Source of the DNA: Pleionea mediterranea
Lineage (GTDB): Bacteria; Pseudomonadota; Gammaproteobacteria; Enterobacterales; Kangiellaceae
Length of the DNA: 64,000 bases
Direction: 5' to 3'
Assembly (NCBI RefSeq): GCF_003148745.1
Contig: NZ_QGGU01000006.1
Coordinates: forward strand, 124,001 to 188,000
The position numbers and the translations under genes were made by a program. Each line of letters begins with the position of its first letter. Position 1 is the first letter of the stretch. Positions 29,454-41,269 of this stretch are shown here, in pieces. The notes under the pieces were generated by a model. The model saw nothing but the letters and a program-made list of their open reading frames with translations. It searched no databases and was not told where the DNA came from.

Positions 29454-31607
29454 ATGAAACGCTTCTGGACGCTAAAACAAAAGTTATTGTTATTTTCAAT
29501 AGCCTTGTTGTCGATCCCATTTATTAGTGTTGGTTTTTTAAAACAGCTGGAAGATATTCTGGTTGATAATTTAACCGATAACTTATCCAGTTTTGCCTCA
29601 GCCATTGCTTTTACCGTGTCATCATCAGGGCAACTAAACTCATCTGACTTATACAGTCACCAATCAAAAAAATCGACACAGCCGCTATCAACAGAATCGT
29701 TATCAACAGAATCGTTACCAAAAGAATCGTTATCAACAGCACACTCATCAGCCAAGGCATCAGAACAGGACAATAGCAAAACGCCTTATTTTTATGTGTC
29801 GTCCACTGATCAAGGGTTAACCATCGATGGCTTTATTGATGACTGGCTGCCATTGGATGGTTTTTCGCGTCAGTTTGAGCAAAAAGGTACCGAGTTTCGT
29901 GCAAACGTGGCCAGTGATGAACATTATCTTTTTATAAATATTCAGGTGGATGATCCCGATATTGTCTATCGCGAAGTGGTTGATCACTTTTCTTTAAATG
30001 ATCAGATTATAGTGTCGCTGCAAAATTCCTCACAGCAAAGTGTTTCGTTAACTTTTTCTCCGGTCGGTGCCGGTAGAATTCAACCCTTTATTAACAGTCG
30101 TTCTGGTTTAAATGTCTGGATCTCGGAAGCAGTATGGCAGGAAAGTGCAAACGGTTATCAGTTGGAAGTTAAGTTACCACTGCTGTCTGACTGGCAGGGG
30201 ATAAGCGTTGATGTGCATAATGTAAACAGTAAAACCAATCAGACGGAGCGACTGTCGAGTACAAACTCCGGTTTTAATCCATTGATCTGGCCGAATAAAG
30301 CGTTGGAAAAAACGCTCGAAGGTTTGGCGTTAGGCGATGGTAAACGTGTTTGGTTATTAAATGCCAAAGGACAGGTGCAGGCACGAAAAGGCAGCTTGAG
30401 TACAAATGTCGATCTGGTTGGTGTCAACCCAATCATCCATTTCTTATTTGCACCGCCAGTGAGTGATTTTATTGATCCCCGATTACGGGCAATAGAATTA
30501 ACATTACCCGAAGTCAAGCAAGCATTAAATGGCAAAGTTGGCAGTACGCTAGAATCGGTACCGGGCGCAGAAACAGCCATTGCACTGGTGGCTTATCCGA
30601 TTATGGATAAAGATTCTGTTGTCGGTGTGGTGGTCGTTGAGCAAACCGTTGCAGCAATACAAATGATACAACGCCGTGCCATGAATATTTACGTCAATAC
30701 CAGCTTGATGATTTTATTGGTGGTGATCGTTACCTTAATTATTTTAGCCTCAAGATTAACAAGGCGCATTATGCGATTGAGCCAACAGACGACTGAGTCG
30801 GTTGATGTGCATGGCCGCGTCGTCAGTACCATAAAAGCGGATCCATCGAATGATGAGCTTGGCGCTTTGAGTCAAAACTTTTCCACCATGAGTCGGCGTT
30901 TAAAAGAATACAATGAGTATATGGAAAAACTGTCGGCCCGGTTAACTCATGAATTAAGAACGCCAATAGCGGTAGTGCGCTCTTCCATTGATAACATTCT
31001 TATGCAGCTCGAGCATCAGGATATGACGGATAAACAACAAGCGCGAACAACCATAATTAATGCGCAGCAGGGCGTTGATCGACTGAGCCAGATGATTGCC
31101 CGTATGCAGGAAGCGTCGCGACTTGAGCAAAGTATCTTGTCAGCAACATCGAGAGAACTGGATTTGGTCACTTTTGTTGAGAATTATCTGAAGGCTTGTG
31201 CGTCATTGTATCCGGATAATGAATTATTATTGTCCGTCACAGGACAGCCTAAAAGTATAACTAGCTCAGAAGAATTAATGGCTCAGTTACTGGATAAGTT
31301 ATTGTCGAATGCGCGCGACTTCTCAATCAGTAAAACGGCAATTACTGTTGAGTTAAACTTTCAAAACCGGCGATTGCAATTAAGTGTGTGTAATCTGGGG
31401 GAGCCGCTACCGCAAGGTGATCCTGAACAATTATTTTCATCCATGGTGTCGAACCGGCGCGAAAAACATCGATCAAGTGAACAGAGTCATCTTGGCCTGG
31501 GGCTTTATATCGTGCGGTTGATTGCCGAGTACCATAACGGAAATTATTTTGCTCGTAACCTTGAAGGCAATCAGGGTGTGATGATAGGCATTGACGTACC
31601 TCTTTGA
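29454..31607 (+). CDS. pdsS: Sensor histidine kinase, PdsS-like
   Basis: About 717 residues from the ATG at 29454; a TTG three codons earlier is possible. TM1 is at about 12-30. The periplasmic part has a variable STESL-rich linker and then a CBM9-like region (LTIDGFIDDWLPLDGF, to about 250), a layout known from the dedicated sortase-system kinase. TM2 is at about 413-435, followed by a HAMP-like stretch. The phospho-acceptor is in LTHELRTPIAVVRSS (about 497). The ATPase domain has LLSNARDFS and HLGLGLYIVRLIAEY. It probably senses an envelope or carbohydrate signal and phosphorylates PdsR. Confidence 0.82.
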   Translation: MKRFWTLKQKLLLFSIALLSIPFISVGFLKQLEDILVDNLTDNLSSFASAIAFTVSSSGQLNSSDLYSHQSKKSTQPLSTESLSTESLPKESLSTAHSSAKASEQDNSKTPYFYVSSTDQGLTIDGFIDDWLPLDGFSRQFEQKGTEFRANVASDEHYLFINIQVDDPDIVYREVVDHFSLNDQIIVSLQNSSQQSVSLTFSPVGAGRIQPFINSRSGLNVWISEAVWQESANGYQLEVKLPLLSDWQGISVDVHNVNSKTNQTERLSSTNSGFNPLIWPNKALEKTLEGLALGDGKRVWLLNAKGQVQARKGSLSTNVDLVGVNPIIHFLFAPPVSDFIDPRLRAIELTLPEVKQALNGKVGSTLESVPGAETAIALVAYPIMDKDSVVGVVVVEQTVAAIQMIQRRAMNIYVNTSLMILLVVIVTLIILASRLTRRIMRLSQQTTESVDVHGRVVSTIKADPSNDELGALSQNFSTMSRRLKEYNEYMEKLSARLTHELRTPIAVVRSSIDNILMQLEHQDMTDKQQARTTIINAQQGVDRLSQMIARMQEASRLEQSILSATSRELDLVTFVENYLKACASLYPDNELLLSVTGQPKSITSSEELMAQLLDKLLSNARDFSISKTAITVELNFQNRRLQLSVCNLGEPLPQGDPEQLFSSMVSNRREKHRSSEQSHLGLGLYIVRLIAEYHNGNYFARNLEGNQGVMIGIDVPL
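29686..29740 (+). repeat. 15-bp tandem repeat inside pdsS
   Basis: TATCAACAGAATCGT is repeated at 29686-29700 and 29701-29715, in altered form at 29716-29730, and partly at 29731-29740. It encodes the pentapeptide repeat STESL in the periplasmic linker. The unit is a multiple of three, so gain or loss changes linker length without a frameshift. Confidence 0.85.
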
Positions 31608-31793
31608 AAACTCTCTTTGATATGCCGTTTGGATGTCCTCTTTAATTATCATTCCTTTTAATTATCAACTATTCACATGACTCATAACCGTTTGTTGGTA
31701 AAACAGACAGCCTGCCACTGGCAACACTTCTGCTCGAAGAGTACAATGTCGGCATTCGTTTGATCCCTTATTTATGATAGTTGGAGCACTTTA

Positions 31794-32987
31794 ATGTTTG
31801 AGCGTTTAGAGGCACTTCCTGCCGATTCTTTGTTGGGCTTAATTGCACTGTTTCGAGAAGACAGTAACCCTCAGAAGGTTGATCTTGGCGTGGGTGTATA
31901 CCGCGATGAAGCTGGCCATACGGCCATCATGAGCGCTATACAAAAAGCCTCTCGTGAGCACATGGAAACCGAAGACAGTAAAACCTATATTGGACCGGTT
32001 GGTGTGGTTGGTTTTGTTGAAGGCATTAAAAAGCTGGTATTGGGTGAACAGTCCAGTGCGATTCAGCAAGGTCATCTGGCGGCCATTCAAACCCCTGGCG
32101 GTTGTGGTGCATTGCGCGTTGGTTCTGAGCTGATACGTCGTCTGGGCGATGAATTGACCGTCTGGGTCAGTGATCCTACCTGGGCAAATCATGTGCCTTT
32201 GATCCAGTCGGCCGGTCTGCCAATTCAGTCTTACCCTTATTTTGATGCTTCCACCGGAATGGTTAACTTTGAAGCCATGGATGAGCAACTGGCTAAGCTG
32301 GGTCCAAATGATGTGGTGTTGTTGCATGGTTGCTGTCATAACCCAACCGGAGCTGATTTAAGCTTTGAACATTGGCAACGAATTGCAGAACGTGCCAATA
32401 AACAGGGATTTATCCCTTACGTGGACATTGCTTATCAAGGGTTGGGTGATGGCCTGGAAGAAGACGTCAAAGGCGTGCGTTATCTATCAGAAAATATTCA
32501 GGAAATGGTTATTGCGACTTCCTGTTCGAAAAACTTTGGTCTGTATCGTGAACGCACAGGTGCGTTAATGATCCAGACTAAATCTGCGACAGAAGCGGCT
32601 GCTATTCAAACACAAATTCAGGACGTTGCGCGAGCCAACTACTCTATGTCACCGGCTTATGGTGGTCATCTGGTTGATAAAGTGCTGCACAACGATGAGT
32701 TACGCCGTGAGTGGCAAGATGAACTGAATGCCATGGCAACGCGCGTTAAATCATTGCGTGCCGGATTACTGGAAGAGATCAATAAGCGAGATATTGCTAA
32801 AGACTTCAGCTTTATCACTCAGCAAAAAGGCATGTTCACTTATTTGGGTATTACCCCTGAGCAAGTCAGTGAGCTGCGCAGGGATTACAGTATTTATATG
32901 GCAGACTCAAGCCGAATCAATGTGGCCGGATTAAATACCCAATGTCTGGGTTATGTGGCCGATGCGTTGAAAAAGGTCTGCGGATAA
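31794..32987 (+). CDS. tyrB: Aromatic/aspartate aminotransferase (class I, PLP)
   Basis: A 397-residue fold-type I aminotransferase of the AspC/TyrB subgroup. It transfers amino groups between aspartate or aromatic amino acids and 2-oxoglutarate. Visible blocks are KVDLGVGVYRDEAGHT, TPGGCGALRVGSELI, LHGCCHNPTGADLS, YVDIAYQGLGDG, and the PLP-lysine segment SCSKNFGLYRERTGAL (Lys ~246), with SRINVAGLN at the C-terminus. AspC and TyrB cannot be separated by eye, so the symbol is tentative. A strong terminator follows. Confidence 0.9.
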   Translation: MFERLEALPADSLLGLIALFREDSNPQKVDLGVGVYRDEAGHTAIMSAIQKASREHMETEDSKTYIGPVGVVGFVEGIKKLVLGEQSSAIQQGHLAAIQTPGGCGALRVGSELIRRLGDELTVWVSDPTWANHVPLIQSAGLPIQSYPYFDASTGMVNFEAMDEQLAKLGPNDVVLLHGCCHNPTGADLSFEHWQRIAERANKQGFIPYVDIAYQGLGDGLEEDVKGVRYLSENIQEMVIATSCSKNFGLYRERTGALMIQTKSATEAAAIQTQIQDVARANYSMSPAYGGHLVDKVLHNDELRREWQDELNAMATRVKSLRAGLLEEINKRDIAKDFSFITQQKGMFTYLGITPEQVSELRRDYSIYMADSSRINVAGLNTQCLGYVADALKKVCG

Positions 32988-33020
32988 CTGAACTCTGGGC
33001 AACAGGTTTCTGACTCGTTT

Positions 33021-33052
33021 AAAAAAGCGGTCTTCTAATGACCGCTTTTTTT
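33021..33052. terminator. Bidirectional rho-independent terminator
   Basis: AAAAAAGCGGTC and GACCGCTTTTTTT pair around a seven-base loop. It serves the aminotransferase gene on the plus strand and could serve the mupP-ubiG-mtaD transcript on the minus strand, about 120 bases past its last stop. Confidence 0.9.
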
Positions 33053-33170
33053 GTGCGCGAAAGAAATGCGTTAAGGAGATATATTTAGGAAATGTTCTAT
33101 GGAAAATTTTTTCTGGTAACGGTTTTAATGAGTCAGTGGAAAGAGCGCTCTTCGTTTAATATTCCGTTTA

Positions 33171-33863
33171 TTAAGCGGTTAATGCTTTTGCCAGATCCTT
33201 TGCCGTTTTAAAGTAATGATCCGCTCGCCAGTTTTGAGGATCATCGCTGTCGAGAAAATAACCCCATAAGGCCGCAATGGATGTCATGTTCGCTGCTTTG
33301 GCCGCATCTATATCTCGCTTATCATCGCCAATGTACCAACAGTCATAAGGGTCAATATTGATTGCTTTGCTGGCTTCTAATAAAGGCATTGGGTGAGGTT
33401 TACGTTCGGCGAAGGTATCACCACTGATCACGGTAGCGGCGCGATCGCTGAGCCCCAGTTGCTCAACTAAAGGCGTGGTTAAAAACTCGGGTTTATTGGT
33501 AATGATCCCCCAGGGCAGGGCATTGGATTCACAATATTCAATAACGCTGCTGATGCCATCAAACAATTGCGTGTGTTGGCAAAGATTTTCAGCGTAAATA
33601 TCGAGCAGTTGTTGTCTTAGCGTGTCGTAGTTTTCATCGCTTGAAGTAAGGCCAAACCCTAAGCGGATTAATCCGGGTGCGCCTTTTGATACATAGGGAC
33701 GTATGCTGTCGTAATCCAGTTTTTGCAATCCCTGTTGTTGCAATAGCGTATTTAATGCATAGGCCAGATCCGGTGCGGTATCGGCAAAGGTGCCGTCGAG
33801 ATCAAACAACACGGCTTTCGGTTTTGCTACAGCAGCGGAAGATGAACCTTGATGTTCTGACAT
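33171..33863 (-). CDS. mupP: HAD phosphatase, MupP/Gph type
   Basis: A 230-residue HAD hydrolase. The nucleophile is in LFDLDGTFADTAPDLAYALN, followed by WGIITNKPEF and YIGDDKRDIDAAKAANM. Its family covers phosphoglycolate phosphatase and MupP, the N-acetylmuramic acid 6-phosphate phosphatase of the peptidoglycan recycling route in Pseudomonas. Because it sits directly after ubiG, as mupP does in Pseudomonas, MupP is preferred. TFADTA replaces the more common TLxDSA. Confidence 0.8.
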   Translation of the reverse strand: MSEHQGSSSAAVAKPKAVLFDLDGTFADTAPDLAYALNTLLQQQGLQKLDYDSIRPYVSKGAPGLIRLGFGLTSSDENYDTLRQQLLDIYAENLCQHTQLFDGISSVIEYCESNALPWGIITNKPEFLTTPLVEQLGLSDRAATVISGDTFAERKPHPMPLLEASKAINIDPYDCWYIGDDKRDIDAAKAANMTSIAALWGYFLDSDDPQNWRADHYFKTAKDLAKALTA

Positions 33864-33889
33864 AGGACAATCCTGAATATGTTAGAGCG

Positions 33890-34600
33890 TTATTGCTGTT
33901 TTTTATAATGACAAAGGTAATTAACATCAACGTTTCGATCGGACAGCCAGTAATGTTTGGTTAACGGGTTGTAGTGCATTCCGGTCATAGTACTCAAGGT
34001 TAATTGACAGTCTCTGGCCCAGCGATCCAGCTCTGAGGGTCGAATAAATTTTGCGTATTCATGAGTACCTTTGGGCAACATTTTTAACACATATTCTGCG
34101 CCCACTATTGCCATCATAAAACTTTTCGGATTGCGGTTGATGGTGGAAAAAAATACATCACCGCCCGGTTTTACCAGCTTTTCGCAGGCGGCAATGACGG
34201 ACGATGGATCGGGCACATGCTCGAGCATTTCCAGACAAGTGACAATATCAAAGTGGCCAGGTTTCTGTTCGGCCAGTTCTTCCGCGGTAATTTTTTGATA
34301 GTCAACAGATTGCTCAGATTCCAGTTGATGCAGTTTAGCAACGGATAAGGGCGCTTCGCCCATGTCGATTCCGGTTACGTCGGCGCCCAGTTGGCTCATG
34401 GCGTCAGCCAGAATACCGCCACCACACCCCACATCAAGAATGCGTTTGCCTGCCAATCCATCACTGTGATTGGCAATAAACTCAACCCTTAACGGATTAA
34501 TATCATGCAGTGGCTTGAACTCGCTGGTTTTATCCCACCAACGTTCGGCCAGTTGTTCAAATTTTTTTATTTCGCCAAAATCGACATTTTGAGTATTCAT
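33890..34600 (-). CDS. ubiG: Ubiquinone biosynthesis O-methyltransferase UbiG
   Basis: 236 residues. A class I SAM methyltransferase that carries out both O-methylations of the ubiquinone ring. The start [29 protein letters not shown] is diagnostic (cited as [10 protein letters not shown] and LHDINPLR). The SAM loop is [20 protein letters not shown] and motif [13 protein letters not shown] follows. Its start lies one base after the mtaD stop, and mupP follows after 26 bases, so the three genes form an operon. Confidence 0.97.
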   Translation of the reverse strand: MNTQNVDFGEIKKFEQLAERWWDKTSEFKPLHDINPLRVEFIANHSDGLAGKRILDVGCGGGILADAMSQLGADVTGIDMGEAPLSVAKLHQLESEQSVDYQKITAEELAEQKPGHFDIVTCLEMLEHVPDPSSVIAACEKLVKPGGDVFFSTINRNPKSFMMAIVGAEYVLKMLPKGTHEYAKFIRPSELDRWARDCQLTLSTMTGMHYNPLTKHYWLSDRNVDVNYLCHYKKQQ

Positions 34601-34601
34601 T

Positions 34602-35930
34602 TTAATCTCTTAGCTCTTTCAGTAAACGATCGTGCCAGTGGCTGGCCATCGCAAAACAGTCATTTTCATTGATGCGGGTTAAGTCGCCGTCTTCAAGTTG
34701 TAGTGTGCCACGGGTCCATACATGACTTACCTGATCACGCGTAGCAGAGTAAACCAGTGTTGCAACAGCATCAAATACCGGTGAGGTGGCAATATGATTT
34801 AAATTGATGGCGCAGAGATCGGCTTGCTTTCCAACTTCTATGCTGCCGCATTTATTGTCTATCCCAAGCGCTTTAGCGCCGCCCAGAGTTGCAGCATTTA
34901 ACGCTTGTCGGGCTGAAAAACTGCTGGCATCGCCGGAACCGACTTTTGCCAGCAGCGATGCGCTGCGCATTTCTCCCAGCATATCGAGATCATTATTGCT
35001 GGCACTGCCATCGGTACCCATCGCCAAATTTATTGCTGCTGATGTTAATTTACCTACCGGACAAATTCCGCTGGCCAGCTTCATATTCGATTCCGGGCAG
35101 TGCATCACATGACTGCCGGTTTGTTGTAACAGAGTTACGTCGTCATCGATCACCTGAGTCATATGCACGGCCTGAAAAGCGGGCGAAAGCAGCCCCAGAT
35201 TATGCAAACGTGTCAGTGGGCGACAATCAAATTGTTTTATCGACTCGCTGACTTCATGGGCGGTTTCGTGCACATGCATATGAAGCGTTAGGTCAAGCTC
35301 CTGAGACAGAGTGCCGAGCCGCTTTAACGTATCATCTGAGACCGTATAAGGCGCATGGGGTGCAAAGCTGAAGGACAGAGCGTCTTCACCTTTAAAGTTG
35401 TCAAAAACGGCGAGCCCCTTTTGAATGTACTCGTTAGCGTCCTTGGCCCAGGCGGTAGGAAAGTCGATAACCGTTAACCCGACATTGGCGCGAATACCTG
35501 ATTCAAGCGCTGCTTTGGCGGCCATATCTGGCATAAAGTACATATCATTAAAGCAGGTGGTACCACTTTTCAACATTTCCGCAATGGCCAGCTGGGTGCC
35601 CTGATAAACAAATTTATCGCTCATCATTTTTGATTCGGCGGGCCAGATATGTTGTTGCAGCCAGGTCATTAACGGCAAATCATCGGCGAAGCCTTTGAGT
35701 AAATTCATCGCGGCATGGGTATGGGCGTTGATTAGCCCCGGTATTAACAGGTGATCAGGTAACTCGTAATAATGGTTGGCGCTGTATTGCTGCTTTAAAT
35801 TTTTATGGGTATCGAGTGCAACGATATTGCCATCTGTCAGTGCCACACCATAGTTATCGAATACCTTTTCCTGAGCGTCCACCGGAGCCACCCAACGGGC
35901 AAGAATAATGCTGTCGACCTTTTGTGTCAC
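34602..35930 (-). CDS. mtaD: 5-methylthioadenosine/S-adenosylhomocysteine deaminase (TRZ/ATZ family)
   Basis: A 442-residue amidohydrolase. Metal ligands are [18 protein letters not shown] (HxH), [11 protein letters not shown], and [15 protein letters not shown] with the aspartate. MtaD-type enzymes deaminate methylthioadenosine and S-adenosylhomocysteine, which links it to the SAM-consuming UbiG step downstream. In Pseudomonas mtnA is often next to it, but no mtnA is seen here. It diverges from gyrA across a 266-bp promoter region. Confidence 0.9.
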   Translation of the reverse strand: MTQKVDSIILARWVAPVDAQEKVFDNYGVALTDGNIVALDTHKNLKQQYSANHYYELPDHLLIPGLINAHTHAAMNLLKGFADDLPLMTWLQQHIWPAESKMMSDKFVYQGTQLAIAEMLKSGTTCFNDMYFMPDMAAKAALESGIRANVGLTVIDFPTAWAKDANEYIQKGLAVFDNFKGEDALSFSFAPHAPYTVSDDTLKRLGTLSQELDLTLHMHVHETAHEVSESIKQFDCRPLTRLHNLGLLSPAFQAVHMTQVIDDDVTLLQQTGSHVMHCPESNMKLASGICPVGKLTSAAINLAMGTDGSASNNDLDMLGEMRSASLLAKVGSGDASSFSARQALNAATLGGAKALGIDNKCGSIEVGKQADLCAINLNHIATSPVFDAVATLVYSATRDQVSHVWTRGTLQLEDGDLTRINENDCFAMASHWHDRLLKELRD

Positions 35931-36196
35931 AAAAATATCCTGTGCAATGAATGATGGCCGGAGTATATCACCTGTTGCTTTTATTGAGCGGCTAACAACA
36001 GGAATTTTTCGTCGAAGCTTGAATATTTGATCGTTATTTAATCAGTTACAAACTAAAGCGATAAAAACTAGGGGCATTGATGACAAATTGGTATTATTTG
36101 TAGGCTGATTTCACTGCATTGTGGTACAATCAGCGGCTTGTGCAAGGATTAGTCGTTTAATAATAACTAACTGAAATAAAAGGTTTTTTTAGATTT

Positions 36197-38857
<2,661 letters not shown>

Positions 38858-38879
38858 TCAGTCATTTTGTCAAACTAAT

Positions 38880-38909
38880 AAAAAAAGAGCCGACATCGGC
38901 TCTTTTTTT
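38880..38909 (+). terminator. Rho-independent terminator of gyrA
   Basis: AAAAAAAGAGCCGA and TCGGCTCTTTTTTT pair with almost no loop; a T-run follows. It lies 22 bases past the gyrA stop. Confidence 0.9.
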
Positions 38910-39157
38910 ATGAAAACAATTAAGTATTCCGGTGCTCTCATTATTTAATCTTCGGCAGGTAAACGGCTCTGTTATGGTATAGACCAATCATTAATAGAGG
39001 TTTTTGCAAAAGTGGTTTTAGAAATAAAAGTACCGGTAAATGATGTTACGGCTTTAGGCGTTATGCCAATAAATGATTGAATTGCAGGTGCATCGCTTTG
39101 CATAATAAGAACTCTCATTAAAATAAATTATTTTCTGAATCTTTGCAGGATTAAAGA

Positions 39158-40249
39158 ATGAAAAAACATTGGCCTCCTTATAATTTTAGCGCCGGCCCGG
39201 CCATGTTGCCAAAACAGGTGATGGAGCAAGCCCAAAGTGAGTTTACCGACTGGCGTGGCAAGGGACTTTCTGTCCTTGATTTTAGTCATCGTGGTACTGA
39301 TTTTACTGAGATCGCTGAAAAAGCAGAGGCAGACTTACGGCAATTATTGAATATCCCCAAAAATTATCGTGTGTTATTCGCGGCCGGTGGCGCCAGCTTT
39401 CAATTTGCCATGGTGCCCATGAACTGTTTACGAAACCGGGCGGTGTATGTGGATACCGGTATCTGGGGTAGTAAAGCCATTAAAGAAGCCAAACAATTTG
39501 GTCAGGTGGATGTGGTGAATGCTTTGTCTGAGCGAGATGGATTACAGGCTATCTTGCCGGAGTCCGAATGGGGTATAGAGCAGGGGTTTGATTACCTTCA
39601 TTTTACACCGAATGAAACCATTGGTGGAGTGGAGTTTAGCGATGCGCCAGTTGTGGGTCGTGGGCAATTAATTGCTGATATGTCGTCTAATATATTGTCG
39701 CGCAAAATTAATGTTGAAGACTATGCGGTGATTTATGCCGGCGCGCAAAAAAATATAGGGCCTGCAGGCTTAACCATTTTGATAGTCCGCGACGATATTA
39801 TCCAGCAACCCGCTGCTCAATCCGCTCCCAGTTTAATGCGATACTCAACCTTGGCAGAAAGTGGCAGTATGTACAATACACCACCGACTTATTCATGGTA
39901 TCTGGCCGGTCTGGTGTTTGACTGGTTGATTAAACAGGGAGGCGTCGATGTTATGGAGCAACGCGCCAATGAACGTTCTCAAAAACTCTATCAGTTTATC
40001 GATAAGCGTTCTTTTTACGCCAATCCGATTCATCCGAGTGCCCGATCAAGGATGAATATCCCGTTTACTCTAGCGGATGAATCCTTGAACGCCCGCTTTT
40101 TAGAGCAAGCAGAAATGGCCGGATTACATTATCTAAAAGGGCATCGCAGCGTCGGCGGTATGCGGGCTAGTTTATACAACGCCATGCCTGTGGCTGGTGT
40201 GGATGCATTAATTGAATTTATGGTCGAGTTTGAACGAACGCACGGTTAG
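39158..40249 (+). CDS. serC: Phosphoserine aminotransferase
   Basis: A 363-residue class V PLP aminotransferase of serine and pyridoxine synthesis. Motifs are YNFSAGPAMLPKQV, VLDFSHRGTDF, FAAGGASFQFAMVPMN, FTPNETIGGVEF, and the PLP-lysine segment YAGAQKNIGPAG (Lys ~198). GHRSVGGMRASLYNAMP is at the C-terminus. In related genomes aroA (and pheA/hisC) lies between serC and cmk; here that interval holds only heptamer-type repeats. Confidence 0.97.
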   Translation: MKKHWPPYNFSAGPAMLPKQVMEQAQSEFTDWRGKGLSVLDFSHRGTDFTEIAEKAEADLRQLLNIPKNYRVLFAAGGASFQFAMVPMNCLRNRAVYVDTGIWGSKAIKEAKQFGQVDVVNALSERDGLQAILPESEWGIEQGFDYLHFTPNETIGGVEFSDAPVVGRGQLIADMSSNILSRKINVEDYAVIYAGAQKNIGPAGLTILIVRDDIIQQPAAQSAPSLMRYSTLAESGSMYNTPPTYSWYLAGLVFDWLIKQGGVDVMEQRANERSQKLYQFIDKRSFYANPIHPSARSRMNIPFTLADESLNARFLEQAEMAGLHYLKGHRSVGGMRASLYNAMPVAGVDALIEFMVEFERTHG

Positions 40250-40284
40250 GCAGCAGCGAGCCACGAGAAACGTTTTGTCTTTAT

Positions 40285-40360
40285 CTTTCACTTAAAACTT
40301 AAAACTTCGCTACTCTTTTATCCTTTCTCGCCACTCGCCACTCGCCACTCGAAACTCAAA
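40285..40360. repeat. Heptamer repeat array between serC and cmk
   Basis: Forward-reading units: two AACTTAA-type units near 40291-40306, then CCACTCG three times in perfect register at 40331-40351, followed by AAACTCA. It ends about 65 bases before the cmk start. Confidence 0.85.
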
Positions 40361-40398
40361 CCGCCCCCTAGCTTTTTTCTCTCATTTGTCTAAAATAG

Positions 40399-40420
40399 CG
40401 CCACTTTAAAACAAGTGGCG
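40399..40420 (+). promoter_or_regulatory. Hairpin directly upstream of the cmk start
   Basis: CGCCACTT and AAGTGGCG form an 8-bp stem with a six-base loop, ending five bases before the cmk ATG. The right arm contains the only ribosome-site-like sequence (AAGTGG). If transcribed, the stem would cover it. A TAAAAT at 40391-40396 could be a -10 box, which would put the stem at the very 5' end of the mRNA. Confidence 0.4.
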
Positions 40421-40425
40421 ACATT

Positions 40426-41130
40426 ATGTCTGATTCTTCTACCAACAATTCACCGGTTATTACCATCGATGGCCCTTCTGGATCAGGCAAAGGCACCATA
40501 GCCTTTCGACTAGCGCAAAAGCTGGAGTGGCCGATTCTCGACAGTGGTGCCATTTATCGCGTTTTGGGTTTGGCGGCCCATCAGGCAGGAATAGCTTCAA
40601 CAAATATCAATGAGCTGGTAAAACTTGCCCGTGATCTGCCACTGACGTTTGTGACTGAGCAATCGTCCGATGAAGTGGTGGCCTATCTTGATGGCGAGCC
40701 TGTTGGTGATGCCATACGTACCGACGAAGCCGGGCAACGTGCCAGTGAAGTTGCCGTGATACCTGAAGTAAGAAGTGCATTACTGGCAAGACAACGAGAT
40801 TTTCAACAGCCGCCCGGACTGATAGCCGATGGTCGCGATATGGGCACCGTGGTTTTCCCTGATGCAGACGCCAAAATATTCCTTACCGCCAGCGCTGAAA
40901 CCCGCGCCGAAAGGCGCTTTAATCAGTTGAAACAAAAGGGGATTAGTGCTAGTCTATGCGCGCTTTTAGAAAGCATAAAAGAGCGCGATGAGCGTGACCG
41001 TACCCGAACCGTGGCACCATTGGTCCCTGCGGCGGGTGCTTTTGTCGTTGATAGCTCAACATTATCTATCGACGAAGTGTTTTCTCAAGTGTATGAATAT
41101 TCGATGAAAAAGCTGGAACAAAGTTCCTGA
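40426..41130 (+). CDS. cmk: Cytidylate kinase
   Basis: A 234-residue P-loop kinase that phosphorylates CMP and dCMP. Motifs are ITIDGPSGSGKGTIAFRLAQ (Walker A), LDSGAIYRVLGL, and IADGRDMGTVVFPDADAKIF; SAETRAERRFNQL and ERDERDRTRTVAPL form the LID region. It lies directly upstream of rpsA as in most gammaproteobacteria. A short attenuator-like hairpin separates the two. Confidence 0.97.
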   Translation: MSDSSTNNSPVITIDGPSGSGKGTIAFRLAQKLEWPILDSGAIYRVLGLAAHQAGIASTNINELVKLARDLPLTFVTEQSSDEVVAYLDGEPVGDAIRTDEAGQRASEVAVIPEVRSALLARQRDFQQPPGLIADGRDMGTVVFPDADAKIFLTASAETRAERRFNQLKQKGISASLCALLESIKERDERDRTRTVAPLVPAAGAFVVDSSTLSIDEVFSQVYEYSMKKLEQSS

Positions 41131-41158
41131 TTTTGTCGAAACTGAATAAAGTTTTGGT

Positions 41159-41187
41159 ACTCACTGCAGGGAAGAGGGTGAGTTTTT
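41159..41187 (+). terminator. Weak terminator or attenuator between cmk and rpsA
   Basis: ACTCAC and GTGAGT pair around a 13-base loop and are followed by TTTTT. The short stem suggests partial termination only, letting some cmk transcripts read into rpsA. Confidence 0.4.
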
Positions 41188-41269
41188 AAATAGACCCGGT
41201 TTTTCAGGATTAGAATAACTGGACGAACACAGCCATAAATTATTGGCTAAACAATCTAGGAATCTGGTA

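Noticed and set aside
38972..39103. 43-codon frame on the minus strand between gyrA and serC
   Set aside because: No ribosome site, Ser/Thr-rich composition without a recognisable fold, and it lies in a normal promoter region. It could be a remnant, but I cannot support it.
41243..41269. TTG start nine codons before rpsA
   Set aside because: S1 proteins begin [13 protein letters not shown], which corresponds to the ATG at 41270.
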